Assembly (NCBI GenBank): GCA_030159075.1
Contig: BROG01000904.1
Location: forward strand, 57,501 to 121,500
Direction: 5' to 3'
Source of the DNA: Atrina japonica
Lineage: Eukaryota; Mollusca; Bivalvia; Pterioida; Pinnidae
Length of the DNA: 64,000 nt
In this document: one piece after another, positions 12,381-23,291 of the stretch
How positions within the stretch are numbered: the stretch's first letter is position 1
How the letters are laid out: the number at the start of each line of letters is the position of its first letter
Notes under the pieces: generated by a model
Told to the model about the DNA's origin: nothing
Databases searched by the model: none
What the model saw: only the letters and a program-made list of their open reading frames with translations
Program-made: the position numbers and the translations under genes

Positions 12381-12678
12381 TCAAAAGTGCTGCATGATTT
12401 GCAGAGCAGAAGAGATGAAATTTTGACCAGACTCCAGCTGAATAATGGACCGTCCCCCCAACAAGAGTCAGTTGAAGGATTAGGGTCCTTAAATAGATTG
12501 AAGCCATCGTCGTCACCGTTTTCCTCAACTGGAGCAAGCTCTTTGGCAGAGGATCATCAAATGACGAGCCAGGAGAAAACATCACAAATGTGGTTGTCTT
12601 CTCTTGTTAAATCGGTCAACGACACCGTGGCGACAGACAGGATGACAACCTCCATAGCTCATATGGAGAAGCCTTCAG
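12381..12678 (+). CDS. RC3H1: Roquin gene, visible exon 1 (internal exon)
   Basis: The acceptor is a pyrimidine tract ending TTGATAG, and the frame opens in phase 0 as SKVLHDLQSRRDEIL. The exon encodes residues 1-99 and leaves one base (G) for the next exon; the donor is CAG|GTGATG. The helix at the start resembles the KRKEI segment of vertebrate Roquin. The rest is Ser/Pro/Gln-rich and probably disordered. The start is not an initiation codon, because an acceptor precedes it and the frame is open to the splice site. Confidence 0.8.
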
Positions 12679-15600
12679 GTGATGTTGTTAAGTTTTATAT
12701 CTAATACTTTTCTATTTGATGTGTTGTCATAGGTATACTAGGTCACATGATGGTGTAAACAGCTCATGAATTTCAAGTGACCCATATATACTTGAATCTT
12801 GCTATAAAGACCACCTAATTAATTGAAACTGACCTTATTACCAAGTGTGTCTCAAGTGATGGCCTTTACTCATTGAATATCCATGAAGACAGGGTCGTAA
12901 CTAGGGCTCGAAACAAATGAGGTGGGTGTTTGTGGCCGCCGACTGAGGCTTCTAAAGACCCCCCCCCCCTTGCAGATAAAATTGAAGGTTTAGATAAATA
13001 TAACACTGTTTCGAAACATTTCCATGACATTATATGTAAAATGCCAGATAAGTGAAAAATACAGCATTTCAAACTATTACAATATCTGATAGTTTAGAAA
13101 AGCGTTTCCATTTTCATCATTATCGTGCCGTCTAAAGTCCAGACAGTAATTTAAATCTGTCAATAAATAAAGAAAAAAAAATGGCAAGAAATCAGAAGCG
13201 GCAGTTGCCTCATCTGCCTCTTAGGTAGTTATAGTAAAATTCATATAACCTGGCAGGGCGGAGTCTTGTGAACCCCTTTTTAAACCTGGGTGAGTTTAAA
13301 TTTTAAGTGATAAAGCATAACATTAAAATGACACTTGCTAGAGTAATCGTTCCTATTTGTCACCATACATAAGAGAATATGTAGTGAGGAATAAAACGTT
13401 TTTCCCGTGCATCTTGTCATAACTGAAAAGTCAGTAGAATCATCTGTATGATAATCAAAAGGTTACTCCGCCCTGCCATCTTATGTGAATCGGACAATAC
13501 AGCCCTGTAAGTAATTTCAAGAGGCTGAATATTGACGTGATGTGATTGCCTAAGCCAGGTTGTCTGTAGGAGAGTAACCACAGTGTATGGTAGTAGTTGT
13601 TATTCTTTAATCCTACCATAGCAGAATTAATTTGTTTGATATGGCCAACTTCATTTACCTATTTTAAATTTATCTTCTTTTCATAGCTGTTTAATGGGTA
13701 TATCTAACAAATGAATTTGAATGACCAAGGTCTTTAAAATTTCTAAAGATTGGGAAAAAACTAATATTTTGCAATTTTTTGCTGTTCATTGTCTTGCATT
13801 TGGCAAAAGACATTTGCAAATACATGTTTTCTGTTCCCTTGAGTGGCCTTTATAGACAAGTTTGAATACATGTTGAGTGGCCTGTATAGACAAGTATGAC
13901 TACATGTTGAGTGGCCTGTATAGACAAGTATGACTACATGTTGAGTGGCCTGTATAGACAAGTTTGACTACATGTTGAGTGGCCTTTATAGACAAGTTTG
14001 ACTACATGTTGAGTTGCCTGTATAGACAAGTATGACTACATGTTGAGTTGCCTGTATAGACAAGTATGACTACATGTTGAGTGGCCTTTATAGACAAGTA
14101 TGACTACATGTTGAGTTGCCTGTATAGACAAGTATGACTACATGTTGAGTGGCCTTTATAGACAAGTTTGACTACATGTTGAGTGGCCTGTATAGACAAG
14201 TATGACTACATGTTGTGGGCCTTTATAGACAAGTTTGACTGTACATGTTTTCTGTTCCCTTGAGTGGCCTTTATAGACAAGTTTGACTACATGTTTTCTG
14301 TTCCCTTGAGTGGCCTTTATAGACAAGTTTGACTGAACATGTTTTCTGTTCCCTTGAGTGGCCTTTATAGACAAGTTTGACTACATGTTTTCTGTTCCCT
14401 TGAGTGGCCTTTATAGACAAGTTTGACTACATGTTGAGTGGCCTGTATAGACAAGTATGACTACATGTTGAGTGGCCTGTATAGACATGTATGACTACAT
14501 GTTGAGTGGCCTTTATAGACAAGTTTGACTGTACATGTTTTCTGTTCCCTTGAGTGGCCTTTATAGACAAGTTTGACTACATGTTGAGTGGCCTGTATAG
14601 ACAAGTATGACTACATGTTGAGTTGCCTGTATAGACAAGTATGACTACATGTTGAGTGGCCTTTATAGACAAGTTTGACTACATGTTGAGTGGCCTGTAT
14701 AGACAAGTATGACTACATGTTGTGGGCCTTTATAGACAAGTTTGACTGTACATGTTTTCTGTTCCCTTGAGTGGCCTTTATAGACAAGTTTGAATACATG
14801 TTGAGTGGCCTGTATAGACAAGTATGACTACATGTTGAGTGGCCTGTATAGACAAGTATGACTACATGTTGATTGGTCTTTATAGACAAGTTTGACTACA
14901 TGTTGAGTTGCCTGTATAGACAAGTTTATAACTGATTTTGTTGGTGTTTATAGGTTGGGACTCAGATTACACTGCTTGGTCTGATGGACAGAACATTCAC
15001 TCTCAGTGGAATTCAACCTCTGCCTCAAACAGCACAATGACCTCATCTGGTGACCTGGTGGTTGACGGCAATGAAGTCTGGAATGAGGTAGGAAAAAAAC
15101 CTCAGTCAGATGAACGTCAAGGAGAGGTATTTAGAGGGAGAGTAAATGAAAGGGTTTGGGCTTTCTTTGATTTTTATTTTCTTTGTTTGTTTGCATGGTT
15201 CTTGAAAAAACATTTGTTTTTGTTGATGGAAATTGAAATCATGATACCAAATTGTAGTTTGGATGTAGGAAAACCTGTGACACTTGAAGTTTCTTGAGAG
15301 TTGTACGGATGATTGTTTTTAACAATAATGCCTGAATCAACTGCTGTTAGGAAATACCAAGAAACATTACACTAACTAGCACAACCTTTGCAGTGATTCC
15401 TAATTAGGGCTTTTGTGGTTAAGAGGTTAGAGCATTAAACATAAAACCAGTTAGTCTTTTTATCTCTTGTCGGTACTAATTCAGAACCCACACTGATTTT
15501 GTGAGAAAGTTTTCCTATTTACTTCTGGACAGCCGGTGGTCTTTTTCTTTGGTACATTGTAACCAGTTTCTTTCCTCCACCATTAAAAACTGGTGATTCA

Positions 15601-18600
15601 AGGTCATATTTCAAAGGTCAAGGTCACTGGCAGTCTGTAAAATGTTTTTGTCAGGGGCATATCCTTACACCAAAAAAGGGAAGTTGTTTAGACTTCACTC
15701 AACAGTTGTAATTAAGGTCATACCTCAAAGGTCAAGGTCACTATAGCAAACTAGCACTTGTAAAAAAATTAATACATACCAACATTTCCATCATAGAGAA
15801 AACCTTTTACAATTTACTCATAATGGGCATATGATGTAGCGTGTATGGTGCTCTTATTCTGTGACATGTTCTAGACGACTTTTTTATGATTACAGAGCAG
15901 TTCTGATAGTACTGAGTTTATGTTGAACTGGCTAAAGGACATACCAGATGACCCAGTGCCGATAGAAAACAGATCAGAGGCAGAAAGTGTACAGCGCCAT
16001 GTGACTAGTGATACTCATCAGTGGTTCAAGAAAAGCTTGCATCGAGGGAAAAGCAAAAAATTGAACCTTCATTCTTCCAACAGTCATAGGTAAAGACACA
16101 TTGTAATAGTATGTACCTGAAAACAGGGCGAGAAAAATGTACTCGTCCACTCGTCCTGGATGGGTGAAAATGACTTGAGGATGAGTAGATAGGAGTGGGT
16201 ACTCATTCCTAGTGACAAGTAATTTTTCTTCTAGATCTATAACATCTTACTTTTTAGCCTCTAAAACTTTCCGTGAACACGACACTTTCAAAATCCTTTA
16301 TTTCCATTTTCATTAACTTTAGATCCCATATCAAAGAAATAAAAAGAAAGTAAGTCTTAATGGTTCCAGGAACATTTATAAAAAACATTTGGGACAAGCT
16401 GATGGTGTCTAGGGACGAGTGATTTTCCTAAATTTTTTGTTGCCAAGTGGAAATTTTCACCCGTGATTATGTCTCATGGATGGAACATATGTCCGTGCTA
16501 CAATTGTTTTGCTTGAAAATTTCTCTTACATTTAAAATTTGCCCTCTCATCTAAGGGCGAAAATTAAATGGGAGCGAAAATTTTCAGGTATACATTAGTT
16601 TAGTGGTCAGTACATTTACCACAAGTTCACAAAAAGTTTTGTCCATCCTTTTGTCAACAGCTTTATCTGAATAACTTTAGAACCAAAGGAGGCAGCAGAC
16701 AGTTGTCAAGATTAAAGAGAGGAAAGTCACATGTAATTATTTCTACAAAAGTTAAAAAATAAATGAAAATTAAGGTACTGAATTGCCATGCTTCATGAAA
16801 CAGATTTTGTCATTGTCATTGTTCTTGTTATTATCATTATATTTATCATTTATGATTGCAGATGCCAGTCAGTTATGTCAGACAAAACAGATGATGATAA
16901 TATCATACCTTTTGATCCACCAATTGTTTCTAAGTATGGTCCAATCTCGAGGAGTGCAAGGTCTAAACTAAAGATCACGGATCCAGTTCAAGTCACCGCA
17001 GATGAAGTAAGATACATAGACAAAACTACACAAATGTTTCTATTTGTAGCCCGAGATTGTTGTAGCTGAAGGATCTATGACAAGAGCTATGCAAAGGTCA
17101 AGGGCCTCCGTGGCCGAGTGGTTCAAGCATCATGCTTAGAACCATGAAGTCTCTCACTTCTGATCAGTGCAAGTGAGAGTCCCACTAGAACCTGAGGTGA
17201 TTTTTGTGAGAAAGTTGCCTAGATTACTTGCAGAAGGTCAGCAGTCTCGGCCCGGTTACATTGTAACTTGATTCTCTCCTCCACCAAACAATTGCCACCT
17301 TTTTGAAGTTAATTATGATTAGATCAGGGTGTACAAACCTAGACTTTTTGTGTTATCGAACTGTTTGTGTTGGATTTCAAACAGAAACAATGTCCTCAAA
17401 CAAAAAGCAAAGCTTTATCCTGTGTCAATAGCGTTGATGTTATATAAAGCCAAATTGTTGATTGATTGTTTTGCTACATTGCGACTTTAGGTTTGAATTA
17501 TGTTGACGAAAAATGATTTTTAGAGGGGGCCGGGGACTTTATATACAAGTTTCACTGTTTTTGGTTCTATTTTGATAAATAGGCATCTAAACAGATGACT
17601 CAGGTAACAGCAATTACACCAAGCAATCGGCCGCATCCAACAGCGACACCACAGCCCAGTCTAACACAATCTGGAAACATGTGGACAGGATGGGGTAGAT
17701 CCAGACCTAGTGATACAGATTCCTTCACTTTACCAGAGAGGTAAGTTGTTTACCTGTGAACGTATATAACTAACATCTAGCCTATGAACGTGTATAACTA
17801 ACATCTAGCCTTTGTGTCAGATTCATCACAGTCATTTTGACCCACATATACAGTCAAACTTGCACAAAAGCCCACCTCTTTTTAAAGGGCACCTGCCTAG
17901 AAAGGTCATTCAATCATAACCTTTGTTAACTTTTTTTATAATGAATAAACCTCTTTATAAAGGTTTAACTGTCTATAATGGCTACATTTTCCTATTCCTG
18001 TATATGTATGGTTTGATTATCATTTTGACTGCAAATATATTATAGTATGAATGCAGTTGGAAAGGTACATAGATTCTATACTTCATGTGAAGTATGTGAT
18101 GTGTCAAAAAAAAAAAAAAAAAAACTCTGGCAACTGTGATGTAAACAAGAAGCAAAGGGACACTTTGTCCTGTTCTTTATGTATCACTTTAATTTATATG
18201 CGATGCTTGTTTATTGGGCTAAGTAGCGTCGTTATAAGTCAGATTCTGATTCTGAAGCCAAAATTTAGGCAGAAAAGAGGCTTTTATTTTTACTTTATTT
18301 TTCAGCAGCAACTACACAAGACGTAATTTACAAGATTGTGTGAAACGTGAGTTGGCTCGCCTAGAAAAACAAGCAAAAAATGCCTACTCCGAGGACGAAA
18401 TGTTGGCCTGTGAACTGCAAGCAGTGGAGCTACAGATATCATTGGTGAATTTTTGTAAACTTAATCCATTCTTAGGCGTAAGATATAAAATAACAGGTTA
18501 TAGAGAAGGCAGTAGTATTCCAGTTAACTCACAGGGGTTAATAGACCATTTTTGGGACAGGATCCTGTACCCTTCTAATTTGAAATTTTACATCGCAGTA

Positions 18601-19844
18601 GGCCACATTAGGACAAAAGTAACTACATGGTCATTTAATAAATTGCTGTAAATGACAGAATTGGACCAGTCCAAATGTGTCTTTTCGGGTGAATGAGTTA
18701 ATACAGGGACATGTTGAGAGCAGAGCAAGGCTTGTGTGTGTGAAGCCATCTAATTATTTAGGAATCATCTGAAAATGCAAGCTTGTGAATGATAAAGATC
18801 TATATTTACCATTTAAGCAAACCTTTTGTAGAATAAGAAGATAATATAATGTCGTGAATCTGAGACATGGTAACTTGAACTCAGTTTTGTAACATGTTTT
18901 CAGATAATTTTGATCACTTATAAATGACTCTACCTTTGATTTTTAGCTTTTCAGGACAAAATTTCTTTTTTATTGTGAAGAAACAAAATAAGTGACTTTT
19001 TTTTATATTGTTGAAATTTTAAACCTGGAACAGTATCTTTGATTTGTAGAAAAAAAAATTACAAAACATAATTACATATTTATATATATATTACAGCAAA
19101 CAGCCACAAACAAGCCTGAGATATGTCCAAGGCCGTCTGTCAATACAAGACCGTCTAGACCCTGGGAATCGGAGCCAAATATGGACCGACAGATGGGGGC
19201 ATGGGGCAGCTTTGAAATGTTGGCCTCGGCCACCAACAAGGAAATGGTAAGACTACCTGTTCTGAAATATGTTTCTAACTGTAACAGGCATTCCGAAAAA
19301 TGAAAAATTTAGATTTGCTTATTTAAGATGGATTATTGTTTATTAAGGGGCCTCCATGGCTGAGTGGCTAGAGCATCATGCTTTGAACCATGAAGTCTCT
19401 CACTTCTAGTCAGCACAGGTTCAAGCCCAACTGGAACCTAAGCTGATTTTTGTGAGAATGTTTGCCAGTTTACTTGTGGAATGCCAGTGATCTCTTCTTG
19501 GGTACATTGTAACCGGGTTTACTCGTGAAACACTACTCAAAATTAAAATTGTTTGAAGATTTGAAAACCACATGCTCCACTTAAATTAGATTACATTTCT
19601 TAGGGATGATTAAAATTTTATTCCTAACCCCTGGGTTAAGGATTCTGAAGATAGCAGGAACTCAAAATTTTAAACTAGATTGTCGTACGTATTTCAGAAT
19701 ATTGACGATATACATGTGGCACTGGAGGCCCAAAAGAAAGCAACTGAGACACTCAATCATAAGCGAAGACAGGAAAAAGAGGATCGTTTATTGGCAGAAA
19801 AACTTGTTCTAGAGGAATTGAAAGCAAACAAAGGCCAATTTTAA
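12381..19844 (+). CDS. RC3H1: Roquin (RC3H1/RC3H2-like) RNA-binding E3 ligase, C-terminal 454 residues, eight exons
   Basis: The eight exons join at 12381-12678, 14954-15087, 15896-16089, 16862-17006, 17583-17740, 18306-18444, 19097-19246 and 19698-19844. Every junction has AG/GT and the phases match, giving 454 codons and TAA. The product looks like the C-terminal half of Roquin. There is a KRKEI-like helix (LHDLQSRRDEILTRL, residues 4-18). A tryptophan/acid patch (WDSDYTAWSD) starts at residue 101. DDDNIIPF then PIVSKYGPISR lies at 219-239, matching the vertebrate Roquin pattern DDDLIPF...VSRFGAISR, recalled from memory and not aligned. Two charged coiled-coil segments lie near 316-350 and 412-450. 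Known family role: Roquin binds stem-loops in mRNA 3' UTRs through its ROQ domain and promotes decay via CCR4-NOT, in cytoplasm and P-bodies; the C-terminal tail is mostly disordered and serves as a recruitment region. The RING, ROQ and CCCH exons are not in this window. Calling it RC3H1 rather than RC3H2 is arbitrary, since invertebrates usually have one copy. Confidence 0.82.
13231..13499. mobile_element. MITE with about 30-bp inverted ends, TGGCAGGGCGGAGT family
   Basis: The left end has ATAACCTGGCAGGGCGGAGT; the right end, reversed, has AAGATGGCAGGGCGGAGTAA. The ends match in GGCAGGGCGGAGT and in TTCATATAA/TTCACATAA. A second copy lies at 30051-30288. TA at both borders. Confidence 0.7.
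13822..14928. repeat. Minisatellite (about 34-bp unit) made from a MITE end
   Basis: About 30 copies of GTGGCCTTTATAGACAAGTT followed by TGACTACATGTTGA, some with an insert TTTCTGTTCCCTTGA. GGCCTTTATAGACAAGTTTG plus ACTGTA is the terminal sequence of the MITEs at 17851 and 63314. The array ends 25 bp before the Roquin exon at 14954. Confidence 0.93.
14954..15087 (+). CDS. RC3H1: Roquin gene, visible exon 2
   Basis: The acceptor TTTATAG lies right after the end of a 1.1 kb minisatellite. The two bases GT complete the split glycine codon, then WDSDYTAWSDGQN follows. The donor GAG|GTAGGA leaves phase 0. Residues 100-144. The Trp/Asp/Tyr pattern resembles the short aromatic patch of vertebrate Roquin upstream of the conserved IPF motif. 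Confidence 0.8.
15395..15600 (+). mobile_element. tRNA-derived SINE, diverged
   Basis: Box A-like GTGGTTAAGAGGTTAGAGC, then CTGATTTTGTGAGAAAGTTT, CAGCCGGTGGTCTTT, GGTACATTGTAACCAG and CTCCACCATTAAAAACTGG in family order. Confidence 0.7.
15896..16089 (+). CDS. RC3H1: Roquin gene, visible exon 3
   Basis: Acceptor GATTACAG, donor ATAG|GTAAAG. Encodes SSSDSTEFMLNWLKDIPDD and a basic stretch KKSLHRGKSKK (residues 145-208), and ends two bases into the arginine codon completed by exon 4. No ambiguity in frame. Confidence 0.8.
16862..17006 (+). CDS. RC3H1: Roquin gene, visible exon 4, carrying the conserved IPF/ISR motif
   Basis: Acceptor GATTGCAG, donor GAA|GTAAGA. One base completes an arginine codon, then CQSVMSDKTDDDNIIPF. 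This exon carries the strongest family evidence: an acidic run, IIPFDPP, and VSKYGPISRSARSK at about residues 219-243, the counterpart of the vertebrate Roquin IPF...RFGAISR segment. Confidence 0.85.
17100..17300 (+). mobile_element. tRNA-derived SINE
   Basis: GGGCCTCCGTGGCCGAGTGG gives box A; the box B region is diverged (AGTGAGAGTCCCACTAGAAC). The TTTGTGAGAAAGTTG and TTACATTGTAACTTG body blocks follow. It lacks the distal TAAAACACCATTC tail. Confidence 0.75.
17583..17740 (+). CDS. RC3H1: Roquin gene, visible exon 5
   Basis: Acceptor GATAAATAG, donor AGAG|GTAAGT (strong). Encodes ASKQMTQVTAITPSNRP and a Pro/Thr/Ser-rich, Trp-containing stretch (MWTGWGRSRPSD), residues 258-309, leaving two bases. 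Low complexity and probably disordered. Confidence 0.78.
17851..17985. mobile_element. MITE with TACAGTCAAACTTG end
   Basis: CAGTCAAACTTGCACAAAAG, then CCCACCTCTTTTTAAAGGGC and an internal TAATGAATAAACCTCTTTAT shared with the copy at 63314. The right end is eroded. This family is the likely source of the 13822-14928 array. Confidence 0.55.
18104..18124. repeat. Poly(A) run
   Basis: About 21 adenines in the intron before exon 6. Confidence 0.9.
18306..18444 (+). CDS. RC3H1: Roquin gene, visible exon 6, coiled coil
   Basis: Acceptor TTTTTCAG. One base completes a serine, then SNYTRRNLQDCVKREL. Residues 311-356 are rich in Leu, Glu and Lys with heptad-like spacing (RELARLEKQAKNAYSEDE), like the short coiled coil near the Roquin C terminus. 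The donor TTG|GTGAAT is weaker than the others. The frame runs on to 18651 without a stop, but the phase-0 join to exon 7 and loss of helix character favour the exon ending at 18444. Confidence 0.78.
19097..19246 (+). CDS. RC3H1: Roquin gene, visible exon 7
   Basis: Acceptor ATATTACAG, donor ATG|GTAAGA. Exactly 50 codons, phase 0 at both ends: QTATNKPEICPRPSVNTRP, then PWESEPNMDRQMGAWGSFEM. A 150-bp symmetric exon could be skipped without a frameshift. Confidence 0.78.
19347..19550 (+). mobile_element. tRNA-derived SINE
   Basis: GGGGCCTCCATGGCTGAGTG (box A), CACAGGTTCAAGCCCAACTG (box B), CTAAGCTGATTTTTGTGAGA, GTACATTGTAACCGGGTTT, then a short tail. Inserted in the last Roquin intron. Confidence 0.8.
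19698..19844 (+). CDS. RC3H1: Roquin gene, last coding exon
   Basis: The acceptor TATTTCAG is followed by NIDDIHVALEAQKKATETL, a charged helix (HKRRQEKEDRLLAEKLVLEE), and TAA at 19842-19844. The last 48 residues look like a terminal coiled coil. Sequence past the stop is AT-rich 3' UTR. Confidence 0.8.
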   Translation, partial: NIDDIHVALEAQKKATETLNHKRRQEKEDRLLAEKLVLEELKANKGQF

Positions 19845-21023
19845 TCAGGGATGTATTCCAACATCGGATTATGGTAGATTTTTCTCAATGACATGAGGAA
19901 CAATTTTGTTTGCAGATTCTAAACTTTAATTAGTGCCCAAATGATCATTGAAATTTTCCTGACTTAAAGTCAGAAGTGTTGTTTGTACTCGTTGACAATA
20001 TCATCTACCAGTCTGAAAAACTCTTATGTAAATATGGACAAGACATCTTGTTTTCATATACTTGTAATAACTGCAACTTCTCATTGATCATAATTCTTGT
20101 AAATCTTGGAACTTATGTGTCCTTTCATGAAATATCTTATATTTGACTTATAAGTGGTGTTTTAAAATTCATGTCAACAAGAAACTTTCATTATAACATC
20201 AAACTGATCTGTTTATCAACGTGTTACCTGAACAGGAATGTGGATTTGGCTCTGATGTTAGCGTAATGGGTTGATTGCTGTGGGAGGAAATCGGAGTACC
20301 CAGAGAAAACTCGCTCACATGTCAGAATTGGCGACCGCCATACCATCTCACATACTTCTCTGTCCAATTCTAGGATTGAACCTGGGTCGCATTGGTGAGA
20401 AGCAAGTGTGCTAACCATTGCGCTACCAGGGCACCCATCAGACGTAAGGATCCATAATGTAAAGTGAAGACCGATTATCTTCCAAGGTTTTAAATATCAG
20501 AAATTTAATAGACTTTTAAGTAAAATTCATGACAAGTGAACTTATTGTTCTAACAGGACAATTATAACAGATTTGAACAGATGTAGTTTATAGTGTTTCC
20601 ATGGTGCTTAATAATCATGTAACTCAAAGATTTACATTTGGTAAGGATAGAAGTACCACCAAGTGGTAGATATTCTAAATTTTGTATGGTTTTATTTTGG
20701 TTTTATACATTAAAATTGAAGAGAACATGTACTCTTTTACATAACCAAAAGGAGAATACGGTTATTCCAATTTCTAGGTGGAATTTAAAACATTTTTATA
20801 CAATTCATTTTTTTCTGTAAATGGAATTTTTTTCTCATTTAATCTGTTATATTTCTCAGTAAATAACAGAGTTATTCAAGCAGTGAGATAAAATATATCA
20901 CAAATTACCTTGGTTAATTTTCATGACTTTTGTTTTATAACTTTTGCATAAATTCAAAATTTTTCACAAATTGGATAAGGGCATATGTATTTTCTCCATT
21001 TGATAATTGAAAAATGCAATAAA
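19845..21023 (+). other. Probable Roquin 3' UTR and downstream flank
   Basis: AT-rich non-coding sequence after the stop. The first canonical AATAAA I find downstream is at 21018-21023, next to a MITE that begins at 21031, so the true poly(A) site is uncertain. A reverse-strand SINE lies inside at 20226-20440. Confidence 0.3.
20226..20440 (-). mobile_element. Second SINE family, reverse strand, in the Roquin 3' UTR
   Basis: On the minus strand: GGTAGCGCAATGGTTAGCAC (box A), CCCAGGTTCAATCCTAG (box B), then GTTTTCTCTGGGTACTCCGA and TTTCCTCCCACAGCAATCAA. The last blocks are widespread in SINEs of aquatic animals. It differs from the GGGCCTCCATGG family. Confidence 0.65.
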
Positions 21024-21030
21024 AGGATTG

Positions 21031-21240
21031 CTTCAACCCCTGTGGTCCCATTTAGACTCACCCAGATCAATAAATAGTATGGTCTACTGTCATAATTAAA
21101 AAGTCAACAAGTTTGTATTGCAAGTAAAACTATTGTAAAAATTTTCATTCTAAATCATACACCCCTGAATTCTGACAGTGGACTTAACCATTCTTTGAAA
21201 TGGGCAGGTCCAAATGTGACTTCAGGGGTTGATGAGCTAG
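21031..21240. mobile_element. TTAA-type MITE, longer form
   Basis: CTTCAACCCCTGTGGTCCCA faces GTGACTTCAGGGGTTGATGA. Internal CACCCCTGAATTCTGACAGT is shared with the copies at 521 and 51850. Confidence 0.65.
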
Positions 21241-22071
21241 ATATGTTGGTTTTTATTTGGTTTTAAATGATTCTTTTGTTTACAAGATGAAATCATAGTT
21301 TGTTCCCATCATAAATTAGTATACATTGTACATGTATCATTTTGTGTTATAGAAAATGTTTTACATAGCATGCATAGTTTATGTTATGTGTTCAAAACTT
21401 GAAATAGGTTGTACTTATATGTTTGTAAGCTTTTGTGTTCCTGGGAACAGTATTTTGGAGAGGTTCATAGTGTTTCTTGATTTGTTCCTGTAACCTTCCG
21501 TATAACCTTGATTCAAACTAAATTGAGTCTTATGTTTTACAAAATTAGGCCAAATAAAAAGAAATTAACTGCTTCTTGGAAATTTTGGCCCAGCATGGGT
21601 TGTTTTTAGTGTTGTATGAAACTGTCGAGATAAAAGAAGTAAAGATCTGAATCAAATTTGAGTTCTCTAGTAATACACAAAGCAGTGATTCAGAGGCATT
21701 TGTGTTTTACAACTAGTACACAGTTTGGAATTCTTCTCTCTGGGTTCACAAAGTTCATTCTTTCTCTCTGGGGTTCGAACATTTCATACTTCATTTGAAG
21801 TTATTATTTATCATTTTTTAAATAAATGGGGTAAAAAATAGACAAAAATATTCTGAGATAGATTCATATTTTTATTCAATTCTAAGAACTGAAAATGAGA
21901 TTTTCAAGATTTTTTTTAGATTAAATGTAATAATATCTTGAGAACTATAACACTCATGGATTTGAGATCAATGGATCTCGAGCCTTTAGACTGATTATTG
22001 TGATATTGGGATGGAAAAGTAGCTCAGCATAGACTAAGTCCAATAATGATATGAAGCAATAATAGAATTTG

Positions 22072-22344
22072 ATCTGTGAGACCGCCTTTTCTGCCACTGA
22101 AATGTGGTCTCACTAGACAGGTGGTCCCTCAAGAGCTTTTATTTTATACAGAGATATTTAACTGAGCGGGTTTTAGTATGTGGTCTTATGTGACAGGCAG
22201 TCTTCTTTCATGGCACTGTTCTGTCAAGACAGGTTCTGCTGTACTGCTGTCTTCTTTCATGGCACTGTTCTGTCAAGACAGGTTCTGCTGTACTGCTGTC
22301 TTCTTTCATGGCACTGTTCTGTCAAGACAGGTTCTGCTGTACTG
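22072..22344. mobile_element. CAGTGGAAC-family MITE whose 3' end is amplified in tandem
   Basis: CTGCCACTGAAATGTGGTCT and GACAGGTGGTCCCTCAAGAG belong to the family seen at 32673. Its right end (TTTCATGG...CAAGACAGGTTCTGCTGTA) is repeated about three times. Confidence 0.6.
22201..22344. repeat. 49-bp tandem repeat, about 2.9 copies
   Basis: Units begin at 22201, 22250 and 22299 with TCTTCTTTCATGGCACTGTT and end GACAGGTTCTGCTGTACTG; the copies are nearly identical, which points to a recent expansion. Confidence 0.92.
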
Positions 22345-23291
22345 ATTTACAACTGTGTGAAATGTTGCCCATGTAACATGAGCATTGTTATGATCTGATA
22401 ATGAAGGGTTGTCTCCCATCATTATTACTTTCATATTACGATATTGCATTTTGTAATATGCTTGCTTGCTCTGGCCTGATTTAATGAGCAGCATGACAAC
22501 TTAAAGCCCATGCCACTTGTCTGTGTAAGGCAGGTAGAGTTGTCTAGAGTGTGTTTCACGTCCTTCTTGAGTGGTCCGTATTTCCACAATTTTTTTAAGT
22601 GCCACTACACTTGTACAATCTGACTAAGGCATTAAATTGCACATCCTAGACCATTTACCCTCTACCTAGGCATAGAACTGTGCAGACTGGAAATGAAAAC
22701 TCGCCTCTGAAAATCTTGCACAATAGATGATCAAACCAGGGATCTTCATTGTTGAAGTTCTGGTGCTCTACCAACATTTTGTAATATGAAGTTTTTATGG
22801 TGTCTTGCAGAAAACAACATTGCAAATTGTATTACAAATTTAAAAATTTTTCTGAGGAATAAGTGTTTACATTTATTTCTTTTTTGAAGTGTTATTGTTT
22901 TGTCACAAAGTGTATTGTGTTTAAATAGCACTTTTGAGTCATTTTTGAAGACCACAATTTAATGTTTGTTTTGACAGTACACAGTTTTATACAATTCTGT
23001 TAAAGTTATTAAAGCAAAGAGTGGTTTGATACCTGTTACTAAAATGTAATGATTTACCTTGGTTATGGCCCTTTGATCACTATATACTTATGTTGGATAA
23101 TTATGCAATGGATATAATCCTCATTTATTTTATGGAGAATCAAACACAGTTGTGAAAACATTTTCTTTCAAATAAAATGGAAGCATTGATATATTTTTTT
23201 ATGATTATTTTGTTAAACTTAAAAAAAGTTGTTACTTCAACATATGGTTTTTGTACCAAGGTGAATGATTTTTTCTTCAGATAATAAAATA

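Noticed and set aside
18340..18651. 103-codon ORF starting inside visible exon 6 of Roquin
   Set aside because: The first part is the exon; after 18444 it is read-through into the intron.
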